Notes under the pieces: model-generated
What the model saw: the letters and a program-made list of their open reading frames with translations, nothing else
Told to the model about the DNA's origin: nothing
The model's database searches: none
Shown: piece after piece, positions 8,417 to 17,464 of the stretch
Layout: the number at the start of each line of letters is the position of its first letter
How positions within the stretch are numbered: the stretch's first letter is position 1
Translations under genes and position numbers: made by a program
Origin: Aeromicrobium piscarium
Lineage (GTDB): Bacteria; Actinomycetota; Actinomycetes; Propionibacteriales; Nocardioidaceae
Assembly (NCBI RefSeq): GCF_007421815.1
Contig: NZ_VLNT01000016.1
Location: 1 to 64,000 of the forward strand
Direction of reading: 5' to 3'
DNA length: 64,000 bases

Positions 8417-8884
8417 TCAGTCCGTGGGGATCTCCGGCAGCAGTCGCGGGCCTGCCCCATCGGCCCCGAGCTCGTCATCGGGATTGAGCACCCGGCAGCT
8501 CCGTAAGGAGACGCATCCGCAGCCGATGCACTCGACGAGCTCGTTCTCCATCCGCTCGATCTCCTGACGCCGGGCCTCCAGGCGTCCGCGCCAGCGTTCG
8601 CTGATGCGGCGCCAGTCGGTCTTGCCGGGCATCCGGTCCGGTGGGAGGTCGGCGAAGACATCCGCGACCTCCGACAGCGATATCCCCATCCGTTTCGCCA
8701 CCTGAATCACCGAGACTCGGCGGATCACATGTCGCGCATAACGGCGCTGCCCGCCGGACGTGCGCGTGGCGGAGATCAGCCCCTCGCGCTCGTAGAAGTG
8801 CAGCGCAGAGACCGAGACGCCAGTGCGTCTCGACACGTCGCCGACGCTGAGCAGATCTGTGGGGGACGGAGCGGAATCATTCAT
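8417..8884 (-). CDS. soxR: SoxR redox-sensing transcriptional regulator
   Basis: This 155-residue MerR-family activator senses redox-active compounds through a [2Fe-2S] cluster. The MerR HTH is at the N-terminus (LSVGDVSRRTGVSVSALHFYEREGL). A long dimerisation helix follows, then the cluster motif CIGCGCVSLRSC (C-x2-C-x-C-x5-C) near residue 120. Start ATG 8884 (MNDSAPS) is chosen over an upstream frame extension that would cross the operator. It is divergent from the MFS gene across a SoxR box. In actinobacteria SoxR commonly controls efflux and redox enzymes for redox-active metabolites rather than soxS. Confidence 0.95.
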   Translation of the reverse strand: MNDSAPSPTDLLSVGDVSRRTGVSVSALHFYEREGLISATRTSGGQRRYARHVIRRVSVIQVAKRMGISLSEVADVFADLPPDRMPGKTDWRRISERWRGRLEARRQEIERMENELVECIGCGCVSLRSCRVLNPDDELGADGAGPRLLPEIPTD

Positions 8885-8886
8885 GC

Positions 8887-8917
8887 TTGACCTCAACCTT
8901 TGTTGAGATTTTACGGT
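8887..8917 (+). promoter_or_regulatory. SoxR box in a 19-bp-spaced promoter of the MFS gene
   Basis: The inverted repeat CTCAA-N6-TTGAG lies at 8892-8907. It is framed by TTGACC (8887-8892) and TACGGT (8912-8917) with an exact 19-bp spacer, the overlong spacing that MerR-type activators correct by distorting DNA. The -10 box is 7 nt from the MFS ATG at 8925, so the transcript is probably leaderless. Confidence 0.85.
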
Positions 8918-8924
8918 AATCGAC

Positions 8925-10364
8925 ATGACCTCTCAGAACAAGCCGACACGAGCTCCCTCAGCGCACATCGAGAACCCCGGAGGCTGGCGCGAGCTGTTCA
9001 GCGGCGAGCACCGGACGGCCGCACTCGTCCTGGCCGGCGGCGTCGCGCTCTATGCCATGAACACCTTCGTCACCGCGGCACTGCTGCCCACGACCGTTGC
9101 CGATATCGGGGGAGGGCGGTACTTCGCGTGGGTCACGACCTCGTTCATGGTGGCGTCCGTGCTGACCTCGATGCTCGTCGCCCGCACCCTCGCCTCCCAC
9201 GGCGCCGCGCGCGCCTATCTGCTCGCCTTCCTGCTGTTCGCGGCAGGTTCGCTGGGCGCTGCCGTGTCACCGACGATGGAGGCGCTGCTCGGCGCTCGAA
9301 TCCTCCAAGGGCTGGGCGGCGGCCTGCTCGCAGGCCTCGGATACGCCGTGATCCGCGAGGCGCTCCCTGAGCATCTGTGGACCCGCGCGACCGGACTCGT
9401 CTCCGCGATGTGGGGTCTGGGCACCCTGGTCGGTCCCGCCATGGGCGGCCTGTTCGCTCAGCTTCAGTTCTGGCGAGGTGCTTTCTGGGTGCTCGCCCTC
9501 GCCTCGGGCGTGCTCGGTGTCATGGCGCTGCGGGGCCTGCCTCACCACAGCGCCGAGTCCGAGGAGTACGGAGGTATACCCGCGACATCGCTCGGGATGC
9601 TCGTCCTCGCCGCGACGGCCTTCAGCGTGGCGGCGATCGTGCCCATCGGCTGGACGGCGATCACCGCGATCTCCCTCGGAATCGCCTTCCTCGTCGCCTT
9701 CGTCGTGGTGGAGCGGGGTGCCTCGTCACCCGTCCTGCCGCACATCACCTACCAGCGCGGCAACCCGCTGAAGTGGGTCTACGTGACACTGGGCATCCTC
9801 AGTGCGGCTGCGATGGCGGAGATCTTCCTGCCCAAGTTCGGTCAGGAACTGGCCGGCATGAGCCCCCTGCTCGCAGGCATCTTCGGCGCAACGGTGTCGA
9901 TCGGGTGGAGCACGGTGCAGTTGTTCAGCGCCAGCGTCGACGACGAGCGCATCGGCCGCCTCCTCATGCGGCTGGGCCCCGTGCTCGTCGCGGTAGGCCT
10001 CGCGCTCTTCACCGCCTCCCAGTTCTCCGATGTCTCCTGGATCGCCTGGGTCTGGACGGCCGGGCTGCTCCTCGCCGGCGCAGGCGTGGGTCTGGCCTTC
10101 CCACATCTGAGCGTCGCCGCGATGCGCAGCAGCACCGATCCCGTCGAGGCGTCCAAAGCCGCGGCGGGGGTGGGCACGGCCGAACTCATCGCCAACGCGA
10201 TCTCATCGACCTTCGTGGGCATCCTCGTCGCCTGGGGAGGCGCGGGCCTCGCCGGATCGGCGACGATGGGCGCCGGACTCTCCGTCCTCGGCGTCATCGG
10301 GATCGTGACCGTCGCCCTCGCCGTGCGCGCGCACCCCAGGCGCCACCGCCTGCCCCTCGCGTAG
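8925..10364 (+). CDS. MFS multidrug efflux transporter, SoxR-controlled
   Basis: This 479-residue polytopic membrane protein of the major facilitator superfamily has many hydrophobic helices from about residue 35 (LVLAGGVALYAM) onward. The segment GARILQGLGGGLLAG matches the drug/H+ antiporter helix-4/5 region. It is probably a proton-driven efflux pump. The promoter contains a textbook SoxR box, so the likely substrates are redox-active compounds such as phenazine- or quinone-like molecules, which is inference from regulation. It ends 107 bp before the DUF998 remnant. Confidence 0.88.
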   Translation: MTSQNKPTRAPSAHIENPGGWRELFSGEHRTAALVLAGGVALYAMNTFVTAALLPTTVADIGGGRYFAWVTTSFMVASVLTSMLVARTLASHGAARAYLLAFLLFAAGSLGAAVSPTMEALLGARILQGLGGGLLAGLGYAVIREALPEHLWTRATGLVSAMWGLGTLVGPAMGGLFAQLQFWRGAFWVLALASGVLGVMALRGLPHHSAESEEYGGIPATSLGMLVLAATAFSVAAIVPIGWTAITAISLGIAFLVAFVVVERGASSPVLPHITYQRGNPLKWVYVTLGILSAAAMAEIFLPKFGQELAGMSPLLAGIFGATVSIGWSTVQLFSASVDDERIGRLLMRLGPVLVAVGLALFTASQFSDVSWIAWVWTAGLLLAGAGVGLAFPHLSVAAMRSSTDPVEASKAAAGVGTAELIANAISSTFVGILVAWGGAGLAGSATMGAGLSVLGVIGIVTVALAVRAHPRRHRLPLA

Positions 10365-10404
10365 AGCACCCGTGAGGGCCGGTGAGAAAAATGTGCGGGA
10401 GCGA

Positions 10405-10431
10405 TGTCAAGAATCCGTCCGCGGCTACGAG
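10405..10431 (+). promoter_or_regulatory. Candidate ECF42-type promoter before DUF998-DGPF-sigma operon
   Basis: TGTCAA (10405-10410), 17 bp, then CGAG (10428-10431). This is close to the TGTCGA / CGA(T)C boxes reported for ECF42 sigma factors and has the same spacing as the better match at 52400-52426. It would make the operon autoregulated. Confidence 0.4.
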
Positions 10432-10471
10432 GTACCTGTGAACCATCACCTTGATGACACAGGAGGACACC

Positions 10472-11149
10472 GTGACCACGGACCAGACCGTACCGGCCGC
10501 CCGGCCCCGAGCAGGACATCCGCGACCCACCACGAGAGCACTGCTGATGGGCGGGGCGGTCGCCGGCCCGCTGTTCTACCTCTCCGCCCTCGTGCAGATG
10601 GCCGTCCGTGACGGCTTCGACCTCCGCGTCCACCCCCTCAGCCAGCTCGCCACCGGAGAATGGGGCTAGATTCAGATGCTGACCTTCGTGCTCGTCGGGC
10701 TCGGGCTGACCGGGCTCTCCGCCGGGCATCGCAGGGTCATCAGTACGGGGATCGGCCGGAGTGCACTCCCGCTGTTCATCGCGACCGGAGGCGCGGGATT
10801 CATCGCCGCCGGTGTCTTTCCGCAGGATCCGTCCCACGGGTTCCCTCTCGGCACACCTGACGGCCCCGCGGCGGTGACCAGCTGGCATGCCTCTGTGCAT
10901 ATCATCGCAGCGATCATCGGATTCAGTGCCCTCGCGATCGCCGCGGTGATCGCCCTCGTGCGAGCGATCAGACAGCACCGGCCGTTGGCGGCCGCAGGGA
11001 ATGCAGTCGTGGCCCTCGTCCTGCTGGTCCCTGTCGATCCGGACATCGCCAGCATCCAGGTGGCAGTCACCGGGCTCTTCGCCTTCGGCTGGTGTACTGC
11101 CACAGCGGTCCGGCTGCTGCGCCTCGCCACTGCCATCCCCACTCGATAA
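10472..11149 (+). pseudogene. DUF998 membrane protein gene interrupted by an in-frame TAG
   Basis: DUF998 proteins are small polytopic membrane proteins of unknown function. The frame begins at GTG 10472 with AGGAGG just upstream and reads the family N-terminus (FDLRVHPLSQLATGEWG). It then hits TAG at 10667-10669. The same frame continues without shift as IQMLTFVLVGLGL ... GAGFIAAGVFPQDPSHGFP ... SWHASVH to 11149. Family members have Trp at the stop position (GWIQ), so one G-to-A change, TGG to TAG, explains it. The rest of the 225 codons looks normal, so the mutation is recent, or a sequencing error. Confidence 0.85.
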
Positions 11150-11180
11150 CCTGCGATCGTCGCGACTAAGGAGAAGCACC

Positions 11181-11549
11181 ATGAAGTTCCTCATCCTGGG
11201 GTACACCCCTAGCCAGAGCTGGGACGCGGCTACCGCCGATGCCCCGACCGACGAAGCCCTCGAGGCCTTCGCCGCGTATCAGCAGTTCGAGGCGGAGCTC
11301 CGCGCGACCGGAGAGTTCGTGAGCACCGAGGGCCTCGGTCACCCGGCCACCTCCATCACGGTGCGGAAGACCGATGGAAGGGTCGTCGTCACCGACGGTC
11401 CCTTCGCCGAGCTGAAGGAGGTTCTCGCCTCCTTCGCCGTCATCGACGTGTCAGGCGTGGAGCGGGCCAGGGACATCGTCGCCCGCATGGTCGATCTCAT
11501 GGGGGAGCCGATGGAGATCCGGCCGATCATGGGTGACGACTTCGCGTGA
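11181..11549 (+). CDS. YCII/DGPF-domain protein paired with ECF42 sigma factor
   Basis: This 122-residue protein has a ferredoxin-like YCII fold and the signature DGPF (VVVTDGPFAELKEV). Such proteins are regularly encoded beside ECF42 sigma factors; their biochemical role is not established. ATG 11181 follows AAGGAG. The stop codon shares one base with the sigma start (TGATG at 11547-11551), so the two are translationally coupled. A paralogue with the same arrangement lies at 52478-52900. Confidence 0.9.
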   Translation: MKFLILGYTPSQSWDAATADAPTDEALEAFAAYQQFEAELRATGEFVSTEGLGHPATSITVRKTDGRVVVTDGPFAELKEVLASFAVIDVSGVERARDIVARMVDLMGEPMEIRPIMGDDFA

Positions 11550-12814
11550 TGACCGGGCCGTCGATCGAGGACCTGCTGCGCCAGGAGGTGCCGCAGGTCC
11601 TCGGTGCGCTCGTGCGACGGTTCGGTCGCTTCGATATCGCCGAGGAGGCCACGCAGGAGGCGTTGATCGCCGCGAGCCGGCAGTGGCGGGAGGGCGCAGT
11701 CCCGGAGCATCCGAGAGCGTGGCTCATCCGGGTCGCCTATCGTCGCATGATCGATATGCTGCGGTCCGAGTCGGCCGACCGGAGGCGCGAGGAGCAGTAC
11801 GTCATCGCCGAGACGATGTCCCCACCGATCCAGATCCCCGGATACGATGACAGCCTGCATCTCCTGCTGCTCTGCTGCCACCCGGCCCTGACCTTCGGTT
11901 CACGTATCGCGCTGACCCTCCGCGCGGTCGGCGGACTCACCACCGCCGAGGTCGCCCACGCCTACGGCGTCACCGAGCAGACCATGGCAGTGCGGATCAG
12001 CCGCGCGAAACAACAACTCCGCACGAACGGCGTGCGCTTCGAGACCACCGTCGACGACGACGTCGAGCAGCGCATCACCGCGGTCATGCGGGTCCTGTAC
12101 CTGATCTTCAACGAGGGATACACGGTGACGGCCGGGCCGGGCCTCACCCGCACCGATCTGACGGCCGAGGCCATCCGTCTCACTCGACTGCTGTGTGCCC
12201 TGCTCCCGGACCATCCCGAGCCCACGGCGCTCCTCGCGCTCATGCTCCTCACCGACGCCCGCCGCCCGGCGCGCACCACGGTGGACGGTCACCTCATTCC
12301 TCTCCCCGAACAGGATCGCGGCCGCTGGGATCGGGCGATGCTCGCCGAGGGGACCGAACGTGCCCGAGCCGCCTGGACTCCCAGAAGCGTCGGCTCCTTC
12401 CAGCTGCAAGCCGCCATCGCCGCCGTGCATGCCTCAGCGCCCACTGCCGAGGACACCGACTGGCCGCAGATCGCGGCCCTCTACCTCGCGCTCGAACAGG
12501 CCGAACCGACCGGTCCCGTCATGCTCTCGCGAGTCGTCGCCGTAGCTCAGGCCTTCGGCGTCGAGCCGGCTCGTGAACTGTTCGACCGACTCGACCGCGA
12601 GCACGATCTGCTCGGCCATCCGCTCACCCGGCAGAGGGCCCACGCGATCCGGGCGCATCTCGATGACGCGGCGGGCCAGACATCCGAGGCTCGTAGCGAC
12701 TTCCTGGCCGCGGCCGAGATGACGCAGAACGAGTCCGAAGCCAGATATCTGTCGGGGCTCGCGGGTCGCTCTCTCTGCTCAGGTTTAGGTCCGGGTGCTG
12801 ACCGCCTTCCGTGA
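11549..12814 (+). CDS. ECF42-type RNA polymerase sigma factor with C-terminal extension
   Basis: Residues about 1-165 are sigma region 2 (FDIAEEATQEALIAA, HPRAWLIRVAYRRMIDMLR) and region 4 (LTTAEVAHAYGVTEQTMAVRISRAK). The remaining 250 residues are the helical extension (DUF6596/TPR-like; FNEGYTV, GRWDRAM) that defines group ECF42 and replaces an anti-sigma factor in activity control. The preferred start is ATG 11549, not the GTG three bases earlier. The last 15 residues (GLAGRSLCSGLGPG...) do not resemble the usual family end, so the gene may run into rearranged DNA. The partner is the DGPF protein upstream. Confidence 0.9.
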   Translation: MTGPSIEDLLRQEVPQVLGALVRRFGRFDIAEEATQEALIAASRQWREGAVPEHPRAWLIRVAYRRMIDMLRSESADRRREEQYVIAETMSPPIQIPGYDDSLHLLLLCCHPALTFGSRIALTLRAVGGLTTAEVAHAYGVTEQTMAVRISRAKQQLRTNGVRFETTVDDDVEQRITAVMRVLYLIFNEGYTVTAGPGLTRTDLTAEAIRLTRLLCALLPDHPEPTALLALMLLTDARRPARTTVDGHLIPLPEQDRGRWDRAMLAEGTERARAAWTPRSVGSFQLQAAIAAVHASAPTAEDTDWPQIAALYLALEQAEPTGPVMLSRVVAVAQAFGVEPARELFDRLDREHDLLGHPLTRQRAHAIRAHLDDAAGQTSEARSDFLAAAEMTQNESEARYLSGLAGRSLCSGLGPGADRLP

Positions 12815-13085
12815 ATCGGCACAGGCCTCGGTCGGCACGGCCCGTCGGGTGGAGGCCGCTGAGCCAAAGCGACATAGATGATGACGGCGGCAACGACCAC
12901 ATCGAGCCGACGCAGAACTCGGCGAGCCACCGGTTCACGACCCGGCCGCCCGGTCCTGTGGCGGTAAATATCTCAGCTCGCGTGTCCGAGATCCGGCGCT
13001 ACGAGGCCACGAAGGGCGGCCAGCTCTTCTGATCGGCCCGCCGGCAGACCGGCAGAGTATCGGTGTTCGGTGGGAGGATGCGGGA
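12815..13085. other. Gene-free spacer, no recognisable element
   Basis: Short open frames exist on both strands, but none has a ribosome site, family motif or consistent composition. Together with the unusual C-terminus of the sigma factor just upstream, this may be the scar of a deletion. GGGAGG at about 13072-13077 belongs to the ligase gene. Confidence 0.4.
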
Positions 13086-14609
13086 ATGATGCTCTCGGCG
13101 CTGGTCGCCACGTCCCAGGAGGTGACCTCCACCTCCTCACGGCTCGCGAAGGTCGAGACCCTCGCGCGCGTGCTGGAGCGTGCCGAGGCCGAGGAGATCG
13201 CGCCCGCCGTCGGGCTGCTGATCGCGGCCCCGCGGCAGGGGCGCATCGGCGTGGGGTGGCGCGGGATCGCCGCGCTCTCGGTACACCATGCCGCCACCTC
13301 CGGTCTGACGGTCGCCGATGTCGATATGGCGCTGGACGCCCTCGCCGCCGTAGCGGGCAAGGGGTCGGTCACGGCGAGAGGCGGGCTCCTGGAGGACCTC
13401 GCCTCTCGCGCCACACCCGAGGAGTGGGACTTCCTGGTGCGGGTGATGCTCGGCGAACTGCGGACCGGAGCCCTCGAGGGCGTCCTGCTCGATGCGATCG
13501 CTCGGGCATCGGATCGCCCCAAGGGCGCGGTCCGGCGGGCGGCGATGCTCTCCGGCGATCTTGGGGAGACGGCGCATATCGCGCTGACCGGTACCGCGGA
13601 GGATCTGGAAGCGGTCGGATTGGTCGTCGGGCGCCCGGTATCGCCGATGCTCGCCTCCACCGCCGCCACCCCCGTCGCGGCCCTCGACATCACCGGCGAG
13701 GCGTCGGTCGAGTACAAACTCGACGGTGCCCGCATCCAGGTGCATCGCCGGGGCGATGATGTCGGCGTCTTCACCCGGAACCTCGCCGATATCACCCATC
13801 GCGTGCCGGAGATCGTCGAGATCGTCCGCGGTCTCCCCTCACACCAGCTGATCCTCGACGGGGAGACGCTGTCGCTCGGCGAGGACGGGAGCCCCCGGCC
13901 CTTCCAGGAGACGATGGCACGCTTCGGCGCTGAGGATGCACGCGATGTGCTGTTGCGGCCCTGGTTCTTCGACCTGCTCCACCTCGACGGCCGCGATCTC
14001 ATCGACGAGCCGTTGCGCACCCGCCTGACCGAGCTGGAGCGGGTGGCGGGGGAGTGGCGCGTGCCCGGTGTCATCACCGCCGAGCCGGACGAGGTCGAGA
14101 AATTGTCGAACGCGGCCCTCGCCGCGGGCCACGAGGGGGTCGTCGTCAAGGCCATCGATTCCGCCTATGTCGCAGGCAGACGCGGTAAGGCATGGGTCAA
14201 GGCCAAACCGGTACACACCTATGATCTGGTCGTGCTCGCCGCGGAATGGGGTTCAGGGCGTCGCCGCGGCTGGCTGTCGAATCTGCACCTGGGCGCACGC
14301 GACCCGCACGGAGAGTTCGGCGAGCCCGGCGGATTCGTGATGGTCGGCAAGACCTTCAAAGGCCTCACCGATGAGCTTCTGCGGTGGCAGACCGAGCAAT
14401 TTCCTGAGCTGGAGACGCGCAGCACCCGGTCCACGATGTTCCTGCGCCCGCAGACCGTGGTGGAGATCGCGATCGACGGTGTGCAACGGTCGCCGCGCTA
14501 TCCCGGCGGTATCGCGCTGCGCTTCGCCCGCGTGAAGCAGTACCGCCCCGACAAACGGCCCGAGGAGGCCGACACCATCCAGACCCTTCGCGAGCTGCTG
14601 CGCGGTTGA
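13086..14609 (+). CDS. ligB: ATP-dependent DNA ligase, LigB type
   Basis: This 507-residue ligase seals nicks using ATP and is additional to the NAD-dependent LigA expected elsewhere. It has an N-terminal DNA-binding domain (about 1-190). The adenylation domain starts with motif I EYKLDGARIQVHR (nucleophilic Lys near residue 208). Later motifs are LDGETLSL, ARFGAEDA, HEGVVVKAIDSAY and KAWVKAKP, followed by a C-terminal OB fold ending FARVKQYRPDKR. Length equals that of mycobacterial LigB. ATG 13086 lies 8-10 nt after GGGAGG; a second ATG follows directly. It is monocistronic. Confidence 0.93.
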   Translation: MMLSALVATSQEVTSTSSRLAKVETLARVLERAEAEEIAPAVGLLIAAPRQGRIGVGWRGIAALSVHHAATSGLTVADVDMALDALAAVAGKGSVTARGGLLEDLASRATPEEWDFLVRVMLGELRTGALEGVLLDAIARASDRPKGAVRRAAMLSGDLGETAHIALTGTAEDLEAVGLVVGRPVSPMLASTAATPVAALDITGEASVEYKLDGARIQVHRRGDDVGVFTRNLADITHRVPEIVEIVRGLPSHQLILDGETLSLGEDGSPRPFQETMARFGAEDARDVLLRPWFFDLLHLDGRDLIDEPLRTRLTELERVAGEWRVPGVITAEPDEVEKLSNAALAAGHEGVVVKAIDSAYVAGRRGKAWVKAKPVHTYDLVVLAAEWGSGRRRGWLSNLHLGARDPHGEFGEPGGFVMVGKTFKGLTDELLRWQTEQFPELETRSTRSTMFLRPQTVVEIAIDGVQRSPRYPGGIALRFARVKQYRPDKRPEEADTIQTLRELLRG

Positions 14610-14760
14610 TCCTCCAGGTCTGCGCCTTCTACCTCGAACGGGATGTGTCCTCGACACCGCCCTACCGCACGATCGGTGAGCCAGCACGTACTCAGGCAGC
14701 TCAAGCGCGGGATAACTCACCGCCGGGGCGTGGTCTCGCTGGGGCGTCGTCGCTCTCGAA

Positions 14761-17295
14761 CTAGGGCGTCGGGGACATGTCCTCGATCAGGCCGCGGATC
14801 TCCCGGGCGAGCGGGGCGGCCTCGGAGCCGAGGAGGGTCAGCGCCTCGTCGAAGAATTCGCGGGCGTGGTCCACCTCGCCTCGCGCGTAGGCGAGGCGAC
14901 CGAGCCCATGCAACGTGCGGGGGCGTTCGTCGGCGACGCCCCAGCGCGCGCCCGCGTTCTCGGCCTCCCGCAGCCATTCCTCGGCGGCAGCCGGGTCCCC
15001 CTCGATGAACAGGTGACCCAGATGGTTCAGACAGGTGACCTCCAGGGACCGAAGATCGCCGTCTCGGGACAGCTGCAAGGCCTCCCGGATCGCGTTCTGC
15101 GCGCGTTCCTGATCGCCGCGGGCATGGAGCGCGACTCCGAGGGCCGCTGTCGCATGCGCGTAGGTCATCGAGGAGCTGATGGACTGCGCCACCTCGCGGC
15201 TGAGCTCGGCCGCCTCGACGGCCTCCTCGACCCGGCCCAGCAGCAGGTAGACCTCGCTGACATTGCCGAGCGAGGTCGCCAGGCTCTCGCGGAGGTCCTT
15301 CGCGCGCGCGTGATCGAGGGCCTGCTGATGATGGTCGAGGGCTCCCTCCAGGTCGCCGAGGCGGCGCAGGATGATCGCGATGTTGTCGATGAGGAGGTAC
15401 TCGGAGGCCTCGTCGCCGTCCTCGCGGGCCAAGGCCAGACACTCCTGGAATTGATGCAAGGCCGTCAGCGAGTCACCCGCCTGCGCCGCGAGGATCGCCA
15501 GCGCATTGGTGGCCGAGTAGACCGCCCTGCGCGCACCGGAGCTCTGTCCGATCTGGCGGGCGCGCTCCAGGTGTAGCGCCGCCTCTGGCAGTCCGAGACG
15601 CACGGAGGTCGTGCCGATCCCCAGCTCGGCATAGGCCTCACCCGCGGTGTCGGCCGCTCGTCGGGCGGCGTCGACCGCGGCCCGGTGCAGGGAGAGCGAG
15701 AGGTGCAGGCGTCCCCGGTTGTCGAAATTGCGGCTGAGGGCCTGCGCGATCTCCAGCGTGATCTGAGGTGCGTCGACGGCTGCGGCCGTGGCGATCTCCA
15801 CCAATGACTCGAGTTCGTCCTCCAGCCAGACGGCCGCCTGCTCGGGCGTGTCCGGTATCTCGATCTCGCGCTCACGGTCGAAGCGCCGCAACGACCCGGG
15901 GTAGAGCCGTTCGGAACATCCCCACGCACGTGCGAGCAGGGCACCCGCCATCCGGGTCAGCGCGGACGACCTCACGCTCGGAGGATCCTCCTGCCAGGAT
16001 TGAGCGACCGCGTAGGTGCGGACGAGGGAGTGCAGGGCGAATCGGTCCTGGTGAACCCGCACCAACAGGTGCGTGCCCTGGAATTCGTCGGCGAGTTCGT
16101 CGGCTGAGACGTCGTCGCCGAGGAGAGCGTCGAGGGCTGGCCGCGAGAGGCTGCGACAGGGTTGCGCGGCGAGTAGTCGCAGTCCGCGGCGCGCACTCTC
16201 CGAGAGCATCGAATAGCTCAGAGCGATGGTGGCGCTGACCGGCTCGTCGAGCTGATGCGAGGCGAGTCGTCCGCGGAGTGCGGCGGCCTGGTCGGTGAGG
16301 CTCCAGCCCCGGAGACGACGAACCCGTGCGGCGGTGAGAGCCGCGGCCAGTGGCAGACCGTCCACGAGCTCGGCGATGGTCTGGGCCGCGGCTGCCTCCG
16401 CGGCGACTATCGCCTCATCCGTCGCGGCCCGAAGCAGTTCGAGGGTGTTCTCGTCCCGCCAGGTCGACATCGCCACACTGGTGACCCCGTCGAGGGGGAG
16501 CCGTGCCCGCGAGGTCACGAGCACGGGGGTCGTCGGTGCTCGGCGGACGATCTCGATGATCTGATCGGCGACCGTCACATCATCGAGGACGAGGGCGACC
16601 TGCCGGCTTTCCAGGGTCGTGGAGACGGTGTCGGCGAGCTCGGCGGTCGTGCCGCCGGATGGAACGGAGACCCCCATCGTGCGCAGGATCGCCTCGCCGA
16701 TACCTCGCCAGGTCGCCAGGTCATCGGGCGAGCGGGTATCGCCCAGAGCGACCACGATGACGTCCTGGACGCGTTCGCGCGCGAGGAGTGTGGCGGCGAC
16801 CTGGAAGGCGAGTTCGGTCTTCCCGATGCCCGCCATCCCCTCGATCACCACGGGGGACGTCGCGGTGAGACAGGTGTCGTGCTCCTCCTGGCGGCCGATG
16901 AAATGATCGGAGCGAGGCGGAAGTCCCCGATAGGCCGATACCGACTGGGTCAGGGCACGGCGACCTTGAGCCAGCACGCACCGGCTGTGCCAGAGCTCGA
17001 GCTGTGGGCCGTCCACGCCCAGGGCCTGGGCGATGTCGACGACGAGCTGGACGTCCAGCCGCTTGCGTCCATCGGAGAAGGCGTCGTAGACCGTCATCCG
17101 GCCCGGGGTGACGTCGCGAGGATGGACGCCACGGTGGCTGCGTTCCTCGGCGATCCGTCGGGCGATCTGGGTGAAGGAGGGCGATCCCGCCGCGGAGCGC
17201 CACGCGCGCAACTGCTGTGCGACGTCGTCGAGGGTGCGGATGCCGTCCAGGGTCTCGGCGGCGGGATCGGCGAGCGAGGGCTGAGACAGGGTCAT
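14761..17295 (-). CDS. HTH-STAND (NB-ARC) ATPase with TPR repeats
   Basis: This is an 844-residue signal-transduction ATPase. Residues about 22-105 form an XRE-like N-terminal domain as in actinobacterial NB-ARC regulators. The STAND NTPase has Walker A GMAGIGKT (about 153-160), Walker B ALVLDDV (about 234-240) and VLVTSRARL. A winged-helix part follows, then from about residue 520 a series of TPR-like helical hairpins (EAYAELGIGTT, SLGNVSEVYLLLGR, LNHLGHLF, LHGLGRLAYARGE). STAND proteins oligomerise when the C-terminal repeats sense a ligand. No toxic effector domain is seen, so a transcriptional role is more likely than abortive defence. It is divergent from the Lon-like lipoprotein. Confidence 0.87.
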   Translation of the reverse strand: MTLSQPSLADPAAETLDGIRTLDDVAQQLRAWRSAAGSPSFTQIARRIAEERSHRGVHPRDVTPGRMTVYDAFSDGRKRLDVQLVVDIAQALGVDGPQLELWHSRCVLAQGRRALTQSVSAYRGLPPRSDHFIGRQEEHDTCLTATSPVVIEGMAGIGKTELAFQVAATLLARERVQDVIVVALGDTRSPDDLATWRGIGEAILRTMGVSVPSGGTTAELADTVSTTLESRQVALVLDDVTVADQIIEIVRRAPTTPVLVTSRARLPLDGVTSVAMSTWRDENTLELLRAATDEAIVAAEAAAAQTIAELVDGLPLAAALTAARVRRLRGWSLTDQAAALRGRLASHQLDEPVSATIALSYSMLSESARRGLRLLAAQPCRSLSRPALDALLGDDVSADELADEFQGTHLLVRVHQDRFALHSLVRTYAVAQSWQEDPPSVRSSALTRMAGALLARAWGCSERLYPGSLRRFDREREIEIPDTPEQAAVWLEDELESLVEIATAAAVDAPQITLEIAQALSRNFDNRGRLHLSLSLHRAAVDAARRAADTAGEAYAELGIGTTSVRLGLPEAALHLERARQIGQSSGARRAVYSATNALAILAAQAGDSLTALHQFQECLALAREDGDEASEYLLIDNIAIILRRLGDLEGALDHHQQALDHARAKDLRESLATSLGNVSEVYLLLGRVEEAVEAAELSREVAQSISSSMTYAHATAALGVALHARGDQERAQNAIREALQLSRDGDLRSLEVTCLNHLGHLFIEGDPAAAEEWLREAENAGARWGVADERPRTLHGLGRLAYARGEVDHAREFFDEALTLLGSEAAPLAREIRGLIEDMSPTP

Positions 17296-17464
17296 CGTCT
17301 TTCCTGATGTCGAAGGCTCTCAGAGCGCACCGGACCGGACACTGGCGTCCTCACTATATCGGCGTGGAGACGGGCACGTTCGGATTCGTACGGGAAGACC
17401 AGAATCTGTCGATCCGGGGACCGCGGAATGCGAACCTTCTCGGATGAACGGAGTGGATGTGGCG

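Noticed and set aside
10472..11149. Two separate small membrane proteins instead of one broken DUF998 gene
   Set aside because: The second part has no ribosome site before its ATG, and both parts join in frame exactly as in family members.
9842..11206. A 454-codon minus-strand frame across the MFS/DUF998 region
   Set aside because: It is antisense to recognisable genes, with low-complexity composition and no ribosome site.
12815..13085. Small membrane protein on the minus strand (VVVAAVIIYVALA segment)
   Set aside because: There is no plausible start, and the frame runs into the sigma-factor antisense. Not supported.
14761..17295. STAND protein as an anti-phage Avs-type defence gene
   Set aside because: There is no nuclease, protease, TIR or membrane effector at the N-terminus; the N-terminal region is HTH-like and the neighbours are not defence genes.
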